Assembly (NCBI GenBank): GCA_903847315.1
Contig: CAINDG010000040.1
Span: 16,813-80,812, forward strand
Source: an uncultured Planctomycetota bacterium
GTDB lineage: Bacteria > Planctomycetota > Phycisphaerae > Sedimentisphaerales > UBA12454
DNA: 64,000 nt
Direction: 5' to 3'
Shown here: piece after piece, positions 50,016 to 58,202 of the stretch
How the letters are laid out: each line of letters opens with the position of its first letter
How positions within the stretch are numbered: the stretch's first letter is position 1
Position numbers and translations under genes: made by a program
Notes under the pieces: model-generated
Databases searched by the model: none
What the model saw: the letters and a program-made list of their open reading frames with translations, nothing else
What the model was told of the DNA's origin: nothing

Positions 50016-50804
50016 GTGAAATCTGTGATTAAAAAAACCTGTCCTGAGCCTGTCGAATGGAAACGAAATCAGAAAGCCGCCTTCTCAATGGTCGAGATGC
50101 TTGTCGTTCTGGGCATAATCGCCGTCCTTGTCGCACTGGCCATACCCGCGATAAGCACGATGCAGAAGTCTTACAACTCCACCGGCACAGAAAGTATGAT
50201 TGGCTCAGCACTGGCCACCGCAAGAACACTTGCGATCAGTCATCAGCAATACGCAGGCGTCAGATTTCAAAAGGCAGGCGACCCGAATAATGTGAGGAAA
50301 GCCGACCAGTATATGATTTTTATTATTTATGAAGAACCCAAAAAAATGTCAAATCTTACCGACGCATTTCGTGCTGTTGACGGTTATAAGCCTATGAAAC
50401 TGCCGGAAAATATTGGCATTATGGATATGACAAATATAAATCTTGATGCCAATATTAATGATGACACCAAGCTTTCGGATGCCACCACGTTCTCGATAAT
50501 ATTTTCTCCCGCCGGCAAACTTGTAAAGCATCTGGTTCAAACAAGGAATAAAGATGGTGTTACTGGTGTTACTGGTAACAGCAGCAAAGACGATGTTTTT
50601 AATACCGAAAATAATATTACGGCTACTCCGCCAATAGGTATGTTTAGGCAGGATAATGTACAAGAGCAAAGCCGCAATGGATTTGTTATTTACAACCGCG
50701 AGCAGTTTAACAATTTGAATGTTAATACGCGTTATTCGGAATACCTGAAAAATCTGAATTCTGTTTACGTAAATGCCTATACAGGCGAATTGATTGGGAA
50801 ATGA
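50016..50804 (+). CDS. Pseudopilin-like protein (GspH-like)
   Basis: AAFSMVEMLVVLGIIAVLVALAIPA; GTG start. Confidence 0.8.
   Translation: MKSVIKKTCPEPVEWKRNQKAAFSMVEMLVVLGIIAVLVALAIPAISTMQKSYNSTGTESMIGSALATARTLAISHQQYAGVRFQKAGDPNNVRKADQYMIFIIYEEPKKMSNLTDAFRAVDGYKPMKLPENIGIMDMTNINLDANINDDTKLSDATTFSIIFSPAGKLVKHLVQTRNKDGVTGVTGNSSKDDVFNTENNITATPPIGMFRQDNVQEQSRNGFVIYNREQFNNLNVNTRYSEYLKNLNSVYVNAYTGELIGK
50038..50060 (+). repeat. REP-like CCTGTCCTGAGCCTGTCGAATGG inside a CDS leader
   Basis: Near match to the reverse complement of 57088-57111. Confidence 0.6.
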
Positions 50805-50814
50805 TAATTTTAAG

Positions 50815-51549
50815 ATGAACGACAGATTAAAACAATCCGGTTTTTCGCTCACTGAGGTATTGATAGCAGTGGGAATACTGTCTATCGGGATGATGCTTGT
50901 AGCCACGATGTTTCCTGTGGCGGTTTACCTCACGGCCGTTGCATCGGAAAGGACAATGGCTGCGATTGTCGCGGATGAGGCATTTGCGAAGATTCAGCTT
51001 TACGGCGTTAATATTTCATCGCTCCAATGGAATCTTCCACGAAACACGAATTGTACAGACTATGAGAAAGTATTCTTAAATATTGACCCTAATGAATTTG
51101 CCTATCCGGCCGTTGACCCCTGTTCGACGACTAATCGCCAGTATTACTGGTCGGCGTTGTGCAGGCAAAAAAACTCCGCTGATAATACGTTGTATCAGAT
51201 AATTGTCTTTGTAGCCAGAAAGACAGGTCCGAACTTTACTTATCAGGGCGGCGGAGAAGGCGAGAAAAGACCTAAAATTATTAAAGTTAACGTGCAGGTT
51301 ACAAACAGGTCTGCCGTATTGACGGTTCTGGATGGCAATGAAACAAAATATGTCAATCCGCCGGCGACAGTGCTCGATAATGCGACCGGAAGGCTATACC
51401 GTGTTATTGATAGGCAGAATTCTGCAATAACACTTGATAGAACCTGGGAAGATAAAACCGGCACGGATTCTATCTGGCTTATACCTCCGTCACAAACCGG
51501 CGGGAAAAATGCTGATATCGAAGTGTATCAAAGAATAATAAGATTTTAA
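50815..51549 (+). CDS. Pseudopilin-like protein (GspI-like)
   Basis: QSGFSLTEVLIAVGILSIGMMLVATMFPVAV. Confidence 0.85.
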   Translation: MNDRLKQSGFSLTEVLIAVGILSIGMMLVATMFPVAVYLTAVASERTMAAIVADEAFAKIQLYGVNISSLQWNLPRNTNCTDYEKVFLNIDPNEFAYPAVDPCSTTNRQYYWSALCRQKNSADNTLYQIIVFVARKTGPNFTYQGGGEGEKRPKIIKVNVQVTNRSAVLTVLDGNETKYVNPPATVLDNATGRLYRVIDRQNSAITLDRTWEDKTGTDSIWLIPPSQTGGKNADIEVYQRIIRF

Positions 51550-51567
51550 AATAGTTACTGTATTACT

Positions 51568-52374
51568 ATGAAAAAAGGATTTACAATAACCGAGCTTCTG
51601 GTTGCGATGGGTCTGCTTGCGGCTGTGCTGGCGGCATCGACGATGATTTTTCATTATGCGATAGAAGCGCAGAGAACCGCGATGGCGACTGCGGATATTA
51701 TGCGAACCCTGCGGACGATTACTGACCAGCTTAACGCCGATTTCGCAGGCCTGCGTTCATCTGATGCGCCGATGATAATTAAATTTCACGGCGACCCGAA
51801 TGATTCGAATGAAACCGATTCAATTGTATTTTTCGCTAACGGCGATTTCCAGGATTCCAACGGTGTGGTGCGAGGCGATGTCGCGAGGATTTATTACGGC
51901 CAGTCCAAATCGCCGGACCCGAATAATCCTAATCTTGGAAAACAAAAGATTCTCGCCCGAAAGCCGGTGATTTTAGAGCCAAACCAGACAGTTTCTACGA
52001 ATGAATATGAGCCTAACAGTCTTTCGCAGTTGGTAAATAGATATCTTGCCGTCGACCCGAATACAAACGGCAATATTGCCAAATGGATTGCGCGTCCCGA
52101 TGTCAACTCAACTAATGCCGGTTCTATTCCAATGTATCTCGCAAAGGGTGTCGATGATTTCTCCATAAGGTACTGTTACAGGAACGATACGACAGGCGGC
52201 CTTATAAACTGGCATAGGCCGGTGAATGAAAAAAGATATTTTGGTCTTTTGCCCCGTTACTCTTATTTCAAGAAATATCCCGATTCGATTAAGTTTACTT
52301 TTACACTTTATGACTCAAAAGGAATTTTAAAAACCGGCAGAAGATTTGAGCATATTGTTTATACTAGAAATTAA
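51568..52374 (+). CDS. Pseudopilin-like protein (GspJ-like)
   Basis: MKKGFTITELLVAMGLLAAVLAAS. Confidence 0.85.
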   Translation: MKKGFTITELLVAMGLLAAVLAASTMIFHYAIEAQRTAMATADIMRTLRTITDQLNADFAGLRSSDAPMIIKFHGDPNDSNETDSIVFFANGDFQDSNGVVRGDVARIYYGQSKSPDPNNPNLGKQKILARKPVILEPNQTVSTNEYEPNSLSQLVNRYLAVDPNTNGNIAKWIARPDVNSTNAGSIPMYLAKGVDDFSIRYCYRNDTTGGLINWHRPVNEKRYFGLLPRYSYFKKYPDSIKFTFTLYDSKGILKTGRRFEHIVYTRN

Positions 52375-52390
52375 TATATAGGATTTAGAA

Positions 52391-54985
52391 ATGATAAAGG
52401 AATTAACAAAAGGGTTTAAAACGAGCAAATCCGGCTCGGCCCTTATAATGACTATTGTCCTGACCGTTTTGCTTGCGGTAATTGCCATAATGTTTGTGGC
52501 TGTGGCTCGGATGGACAAGGCCGCTACGAGCAATATCTATGACAATAAAATGCTCGATTCCGCCGCTAAGTCCATTATCGAGATTATCGGCAGAGAGCTT
52601 GTTCTTGATGCTCCCGGCATAGCAGGGCGGGGATATTATGACTATCCCGATTCTAATAACCCCTGGCTCGCGAGCATTGAACCGTACGAAGCAGTCCCGA
52701 ACGACCCTAACACGTATCGCTGGCGGCAAATAAGCGATGTTAATGGATATTTGAAAAGCCGGAACTTCCAACGCAATGACGTGAATACTGCACCGTATGG
52801 TCTGTCTACAACAAAAGTTGTTCGGGAGTATCCTGAGTTCGCGGTGGATTCGAACGGAAGATTTCTAAAGCCCAACGGGAGTCCTGCGACCAATGGCGTT
52901 TCTGCCGATGCCGATGGCGACGGAATAGCAGATGCCAAATGGTTCGAATTTGCGGATATGCGCACATCGAAGGGGCAGCGGATTTATGCCGCTGTTCGTG
53001 TGATTGATAACAGCGGAATGATTAACGTCAATACCGCCCATAGTTTCAATGCCAATACCGCTGACGGCAACAGCCAGATGCAGATAAATCTTGCAGGTCT
53101 GCTTAAAGGAACCGACACAATCGCCAAACTGCACCAGATCCGCTGCGGCAGTGAACCGAACAATTGGACAAATTATAAGAAAAATGTTATCTGGGATTAT
53201 AACAGCATACCGGGCGGTAATTATCTGCCATTCGATATATCCGATGAGCTTGAACTGAGATACCGCTACTGTATCGACAGCAAATTTATTTCGCGGTTTG
53301 AAGTAAATGACCCCTGTTCCGTAAGAGGTGTCGGCAAAAGAAATTTTGGCAATCTGTATAACGGCGATACTGATGTTGGGACCGATCCCTGTTCTTCAAA
53401 TTGGCGTCTGTCAGATTGGCAGCATAGAATTGTAGAACCTAATTATCCCTATGCCGACCGCAGGCACTTATTGACGGCTTACAATCTCGACCGCATCATC
53501 GACCCTAACGGCAATAAAATGATAAATATCAACACCGCTGACGTTAATAGTTTATACAAAAGTATTCGCAGAGGCCTTCTTGACGCTAATTCCGGGTCAG
53601 ATGTAAATGGAATAGCAGCACAAATGGCTGTCAATATAATTGATTATCGTGACAGCGATTCAAATGTCACCGTTTACAGAAATGACGGCAACGACTATTA
53701 CGGTTTCGAGCGGCCCTGCATTTATATTTCCGAGTTGGCTTGCAGACAGGTAAAAATTTCAGGCACAACCCATAAGTCTTACGCTGTTGAGCTTTATAGA
53801 CCTTATCCCGAAGATAAAGTTCCTAATGGATGGCAACTTAATATTACTAACGTAATAGACTCACCAATAGATATTAACTGGTCGGGGACAAAGCAGTTTT
53901 ATGTTATAACGTGGGAAGACTCCGATGCTCCATTGAGTGTGAATAATAGCGATGCTAACGTCCGAACAATGGACAATCCTGGCAATAGCATTATTTTTAA
54001 TCCTTACGAAATATTTTATTTGACACGTAATGTTAAAGGCACAGATGTCACAGTTGATTTCGAAACTGGTAGTGATACTTGGCCGGTAGCCGATGGTAAT
54101 TACAGTGTTCAAAGGGATATTACGAAGCATAAATGCATAAGGCGTTTGTGGGGGGACTCGACTATCAGAAGTTCAATGACGCTTGGAAAAATTAATGACT
54201 ATAATACTGCCGGAGACTCGAATATCATCAATGTCATAATTCCTGCCCATCCGGCCAATGAACCTTTTACAAACATTGGCCAAATCGGAACGGTTTTATG
54301 CAGAAGCGGTTACGAAGATATAACGCCGATTGGGCCCAGCGATACGCAGGCAACAGTGTATTTTAATTTAGCCGCCCCGGATTTTCAGCAGATTTTCAAA
54401 TACCTGACTGTTATGGACCCGCGCAATCATATCAGCGACGCCAACCAGACAAGAATCAAAGGCAGAATAAATATAAATACCGCACCGGCCTATGCGATAG
54501 CGCAATTGCCGTGGGTTACTCATAGAGCAGCCGGCTATAACGATGCCAATCTTGCCAAAGCGATAGTTGCTTATAGAGATAAAACAGCGATAACCAGCGA
54601 TGTTAATTATACAAACCGGCAGGGCGGTCCGGGTTTTGAAAGTATTGGTCAGCTTTGTAATGTTAATCGCGGCAGCGACCCCAATTATAGAATTGATTAT
54701 TACGGCCGTGACAAGAAAGACCAGATAGGGCTTCCCGACCCCAATGGTAATGACGGCGCGATAGATGATTTTAAGGAACGCGATTTGATTTTCGCGCGAA
54801 TCAGCGACCTTGTGACAGTTCACAGCGATATATTTACCGCTTATATATTAGTGAGAATTGGTGTTGACGGCCCGCAGAAAAGATATATGACAATCCTCGA
54901 CCGCAGCGGCATAAAACCGCCTATAACAGACCCCAACAACAGAGTTGCCGTAAGGGCTTTTCAATATGTCCCCGAAGCAAGATAA
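52391..54985 (+). CDS. GspK-like minor pseudopilin, long form
   Basis: SGSALIMTIVLTVLLAVIAIMFVAVA; repeated NVNTA/NINTA helix-hairpin-helix-like motifs. Confidence 0.8.
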   Translation: MIKELTKGFKTSKSGSALIMTIVLTVLLAVIAIMFVAVARMDKAATSNIYDNKMLDSAAKSIIEIIGRELVLDAPGIAGRGYYDYPDSNNPWLASIEPYEAVPNDPNTYRWRQISDVNGYLKSRNFQRNDVNTAPYGLSTTKVVREYPEFAVDSNGRFLKPNGSPATNGVSADADGDGIADAKWFEFADMRTSKGQRIYAAVRVIDNSGMINVNTAHSFNANTADGNSQMQINLAGLLKGTDTIAKLHQIRCGSEPNNWTNYKKNVIWDYNSIPGGNYLPFDISDELELRYRYCIDSKFISRFEVNDPCSVRGVGKRNFGNLYNGDTDVGTDPCSSNWRLSDWQHRIVEPNYPYADRRHLLTAYNLDRIIDPNGNKMININTADVNSLYKSIRRGLLDANSGSDVNGIAAQMAVNIIDYRDSDSNVTVYRNDGNDYYGFERPCIYISELACRQVKISGTTHKSYAVELYRPYPEDKVPNGWQLNITNVIDSPIDINWSGTKQFYVITWEDSDAPLSVNNSDANVRTMDNPGNSIIFNPYEIFYLTRNVKGTDVTVDFETGSDTWPVADGNYSVQRDITKHKCIRRLWGDSTIRSSMTLGKINDYNTAGDSNIINVIIPAHPANEPFTNIGQIGTVLCRSGYEDITPIGPSDTQATVYFNLAAPDFQQIFKYLTVMDPRNHISDANQTRIKGRININTAPAYAIAQLPWVTHRAAGYNDANLAKAIVAYRDKTAITSDVNYTNRQGGPGFESIGQLCNVNRGSDPNYRIDYYGRDKKDQIGLPDPNGNDGAIDDFKERDLIFARISDLVTVHSDIFTAYILVRIGVDGPQKRYMTILDRSGIKPPITDPNNRVAVRAFQYVPEAR

Positions 54986-55021
54986 GAAAAGATAGGGGAA
55001 CTGGTCGGAAAAGAACAAATG

Positions 55022-55053
55022 AAAAAGGCCCTGCCGGATGGCAGGGCCTTCAT
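55022..55053. terminator. Bidirectional terminator between convergent gspK-like and cold-shock genes
   Basis: GGCCCTGCC-GGAT-GGCAGGGCC with A-run and T-run flanks. Confidence 0.85.
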
Positions 55054-55075
55054 TTTTCAAGTTGTTTGCTCCTCG

Positions 55076-55279
55076 TTACGCTGGAACTACATTGGTTGCA
55101 CAGGGACCCTTTTTGCCCTCGCCAACCTCAAACTTGACGCTTTGGCCTTCATCGAGCGATGTGTAGCCGGGGACCTTTATTTCCGAATGATGGACGAACA
55201 AATCTGCGCCGCCGTCGTCTGGTGTAATAAAGCCATAACCTTTACTCGAATTGAACCATTTTACCTTACCTGTACTCAC
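55076..55279 (-). CDS. Cold shock protein (CspA family)
   Basis: [34 protein letters not shown]. Confidence 0.97.
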   Translation of the reverse strand: MSTGKVKWFNSSKGYGFITPDDGGADLFVHHSEIKVPGYTSLDEGQSVKFEVGEGKKGPCATNVVPA

Positions 55280-55535
55280 GTGATTACTCCTAAAAAAAAA
55301 CTAAAAAATATCCCTCTGTTTTATTTATTCGGAAGTACTATTGAGAGATGAAATAATATTCCTAAAACTTTTAACATAATTACTGCAATTTTTAACCATT
55401 ATTTTCACTATTTACTTATCGGCTTATTAGACCATAACAGTTACAAATATGCAACAAATAAATGCTGATTTGCGCAGAAATTTAGTCTTGAAATATGTCA
55501 AAAACCGGCTTTTTTACGTAAAAATGCCGTTTTTT

Positions 55536-56585
55536 TCAATTTAATTTGGTTCTTAGCGTTTCAGCCCGCAGGATATCTCTTTGCTCGGCATTAAGGGATT
55601 GGCCTTTATTTATCTGCAAATGAGCCGGCTGGGTGAGCATAAAAAGCTCGTTTATTGTCTCGATTGGAATTTCCTTAAGTCGGCCCATATTAATGCCCAT
55701 TCTCAGATTGCTCAAAAGGAACATTGCCTCGTGCGAACTGATGAGTCTTGCGTTTTTCAGCACAGCAAGTGCGCGTGAAATTTTATCGTCGAGAATATTA
55801 ACGTCTTTTACCAGCAGTTTGTCGCGGGCAAGTCTTTCGTATTCGACAATTTTAGGGATAATCAAAGTCTGGAAGTCTTCAACGATTTTTTCTTCGCGTA
55901 CGCCCAGTGTAACCTGATTTGAAATCTGGAAGAAATCACCGACAGCTTCAGTTCCTTCGCCGAACAGGCCGCGAACCGCAAGGTTCATATCCTTTGCCGA
56001 TTCGAATAATTTTTTAAGTTGTTCGGTCATTTTAAGCGCGGGCAGATGCATCATCACGGAAACCCTGATGCCGGTGCCGAGATTTGTGGGACAGGCGGTC
56101 AAAAAACCGTAGCGAGGACTGAATGCGTACTGGATTTTTTCGCCGATAGCATTGTCGATGCTATTTATTTTCTGCCAGCATTTCTCAAGGTCGAGTCCTG
56201 CCGCCAGTACTTGCAGCCTGAGATGGTCTTCTTCGTTTATCTGCGCTGCGAAAAGCTCGTTTTTTGCAATAACGACGCCTCTGGGCCCGCGGCCGGCAGC
56301 AAGATGACGGCTGATAAGCTGCCTTTCAATGAGGAAATCCCTTTCGAGGCTGCTGCCCTGAGCGATATCAATAAAAGCAATATCGCCAAGCTCGCTAAGC
56401 GAAAGGATGGGCTGGCGGAGAAGGTCGAGAATTTTTTGTTTTTCTTCCTCATCGCATCGGCAGGTAAACCTGTGGCCGGCAAGATTGCGGGCAAGTCTTA
56501 TCCGCGAAGAAATTACAATGTCCGATAACGGAACGGCAGGGTCGAACCATCGGCTTGTTTTCGTACTTAAATCCGTAAGTCTCAT
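55536..56585 (-). CDS. mcsB: Protein arginine kinase McsB-like
   Basis: ISSRIRLARNLAGHRF; TACPTNLGTGIRVSVMMHLPAL (phosphagen kinase family). Confidence 0.94.
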   Translation of the reverse strand: MRLTDLSTKTSRWFDPAVPLSDIVISSRIRLARNLAGHRFTCRCDEEEKQKILDLLRQPILSLSELGDIAFIDIAQGSSLERDFLIERQLISRHLAAGRGPRGVVIAKNELFAAQINEEDHLRLQVLAAGLDLEKCWQKINSIDNAIGEKIQYAFSPRYGFLTACPTNLGTGIRVSVMMHLPALKMTEQLKKLFESAKDMNLAVRGLFGEGTEAVGDFFQISNQVTLGVREEKIVEDFQTLIIPKIVEYERLARDKLLVKDVNILDDKISRALAVLKNARLISSHEAMFLLSNLRMGINMGRLKEIPIETINELFMLTQPAHLQINKGQSLNAEQRDILRAETLRTKLN

Positions 56586-57085
56586 TGCAGTGTCTTTAAC
56601 TGGTCCCTGATTTTTGCGGCCAGCTCGTAATCTTCCTTCTCAACAGCCAGGCTCAATTGTCTTTTAAGCTCTTCGGCTTTATTCGGCTCTTCAAGCCTGG
56701 CGTTCGAACTGGTTTGTGTTTGGGCAGGAACTTTTCCTTTGTGCGTTAAGTTATTATCCTGAGTTTTTTCAATAATCTGGCGCAGGTCGTCTCCAAAAAA
56801 TTCGTAATCGTTCGGGCAGCCCAGAAGCGCCTGCTTGCGGAATTGCTCCATTGTTATTCCGCAATTGGGACAGGCCCTGCGTGATTTTTCAGAATCTATG
56901 TTTTCATCCTGCTGATGCGCAGCGATGAGCGAACCTAAAAGTTCGTTCAGCGAGAGTTGACTTTTTATAGTCACTCCCTCTTTCTGTGCGCAGTTCTGAC
57001 ACAGATGACTTTCGGTTCGCTGACCATCGACTATCTCGGTCAGGTGAACCGTTGCTGTTTTAGTTTTGCAAATTTGGCACTGCAT
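56582..57085 (-). CDS. mcsA: McsA-like zinc-binding activator with UVR motif
   Basis: CQICKTKTATVHLTEIVDGQRTESHLCQNCA; CPNCGITMEQFRKQALLGCPNDYEFF; C-terminal UVR EKEDYELAAKIRDQLK. Confidence 0.93.
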   Translation of the reverse strand: MQCQICKTKTATVHLTEIVDGQRTESHLCQNCAQKEGVTIKSQLSLNELLGSLIAAHQQDENIDSEKSRRACPNCGITMEQFRKQALLGCPNDYEFFGDDLRQIIEKTQDNNLTHKGKVPAQTQTSSNARLEEPNKAEELKRQLSLAVEKEDYELAAKIRDQLKTLQ

Positions 57086-57087
57086 AT

Positions 57088-57111
57088 CCGTTCGACTCCG
57101 CTCAGGACAGG
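57088..57111 (-). repeat. REP-like CCGTTCGACTCCGCTCAGGACAGG
   Basis: Reverse complement CCTGTCCTGAGCGGAGTCGAACGG resembles 50038-50060. Confidence 0.6.
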
Positions 57112-57201
57112 ATAAACCTGTTTTATTATACGAAAAAATCTCTTAAAAAATCCACCCAATCTTATATCGGCATCAAAACAAAGCGACTAAATGGACACTT
57201 T

Positions 57202-57570
57202 TTAACTATATCTTGCCTTGCAGCCGGCCATTTCGGTAACTTCTACGTACAAAGGACTTATGCGATTTGGGAGCTGTTTTTGAATAGAGACAAAGATATA
57301 TTTGGCAACATTTTCGGCCGAAGTATTCATATTTTTAAAGCATTCAAAATCTTCGAGTGCCTGGTCGTTAAACTGACTGACAATTTCATCCAGAATTTTT
57401 TTGAGCTTATTAAAATCAAAAAGCAGTTCATTTTCATCGAGAGCCTCGCCGCTGACGGCAGCTTCGACTATCCAGTCGTGAATATGATACGGCTCGGTTG
57501 CATCAGATAATTTAAGCTGATGGCCTGCGCGGAAAGTTGTTGTTACGGATATCGTGTACAATTTTTTCAA
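57202..57570 (-). CDS. 6-pyruvoyl tetrahydropterin synthase/QueD-like
   Basis: FRAGHQLKL...YHIHDWIVEAAVSG; MNTSAENVAKYIF; VEVTEMAG. Confidence 0.82.
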   Translation of the reverse strand: MKKLYTISVTTTFRAGHQLKLSDATEPYHIHDWIVEAAVSGEALDENELLFDFNKLKKILDEIVSQFNDQALEDFECFKNMNTSAENVAKYIFVSIQKQLPNRISPLYVEVTEMAGCKARYS

Positions 57571-58073
57571 TCCTGCTTAAGTTCTATTTCAGCAAGTCTT
57601 TTTTGCAGTTTTTCATAAACACCCTGCGGAATCAGATTAGACACATCGCCGCCAAGCCTCGCTATTTCTCTGATAAGCGTTGAGCTTGTAAAGCCGTACT
57701 GTTCGCCGGTCATAACGAAAACGGTCTCAATGCCCGCAACGGCGCGGTTAGTCATAGCAAGCTGAAATTCGTACTGAACGTCGGTAAGATTTCGCAGGCC
57801 TCGCAAAATTGCCGTTGCGCCGACACTTGCCGCGTATTCGACAGTCAGGCAGTCATAACACTGAACAGTTACGCCCTGAAGGTTGGCGACAAGCGGCTTT
57901 ATTATTTCAACACGTTCCGGAAGTGTGAACAGCTGGCTTTTGAGCGGACTATTGCCCACAGCGATAATCAGTTCGTCAAAAAGTTTTACGCCTCGATTAA
58001 TTACGTCCAGATGGCCGTTGGTTATCGGGTCGAAAGAACCCGGAAAAACCGCCCTGACAAATCTCTTTGCCAT
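57567..58073 (-). CDS. coaD: Phosphopantetheine adenylyltransferase
   Basis: AVFPGSFDPITNGHLDVI; YGFTSSTLIREIARLGGDVS. Confidence 0.97.
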   Translation of the reverse strand: MAKRFVRAVFPGSFDPITNGHLDVINRGVKLFDELIIAVGNSPLKSQLFTLPERVEIIKPLVANLQGVTVQCYDCLTVEYAASVGATAILRGLRNLTDVQYEFQLAMTNRAVAGIETVFVMTGEQYGFTSSTLIREIARLGGDVSNLIPQGVYEKLQKRLAEIELKQD

Positions 58074-58202
58074 ATTACGCCTTTCAATTCAGAGTATATA
58101 TAAATTATAACAGAAATGGGATTGGTGTTAAATAGCAGAATAGAAGAAAAAAACATAAGGAGACGCTGCGGATAAAGTTGTTTTCACAAAAAATTAATCA
58201 GC

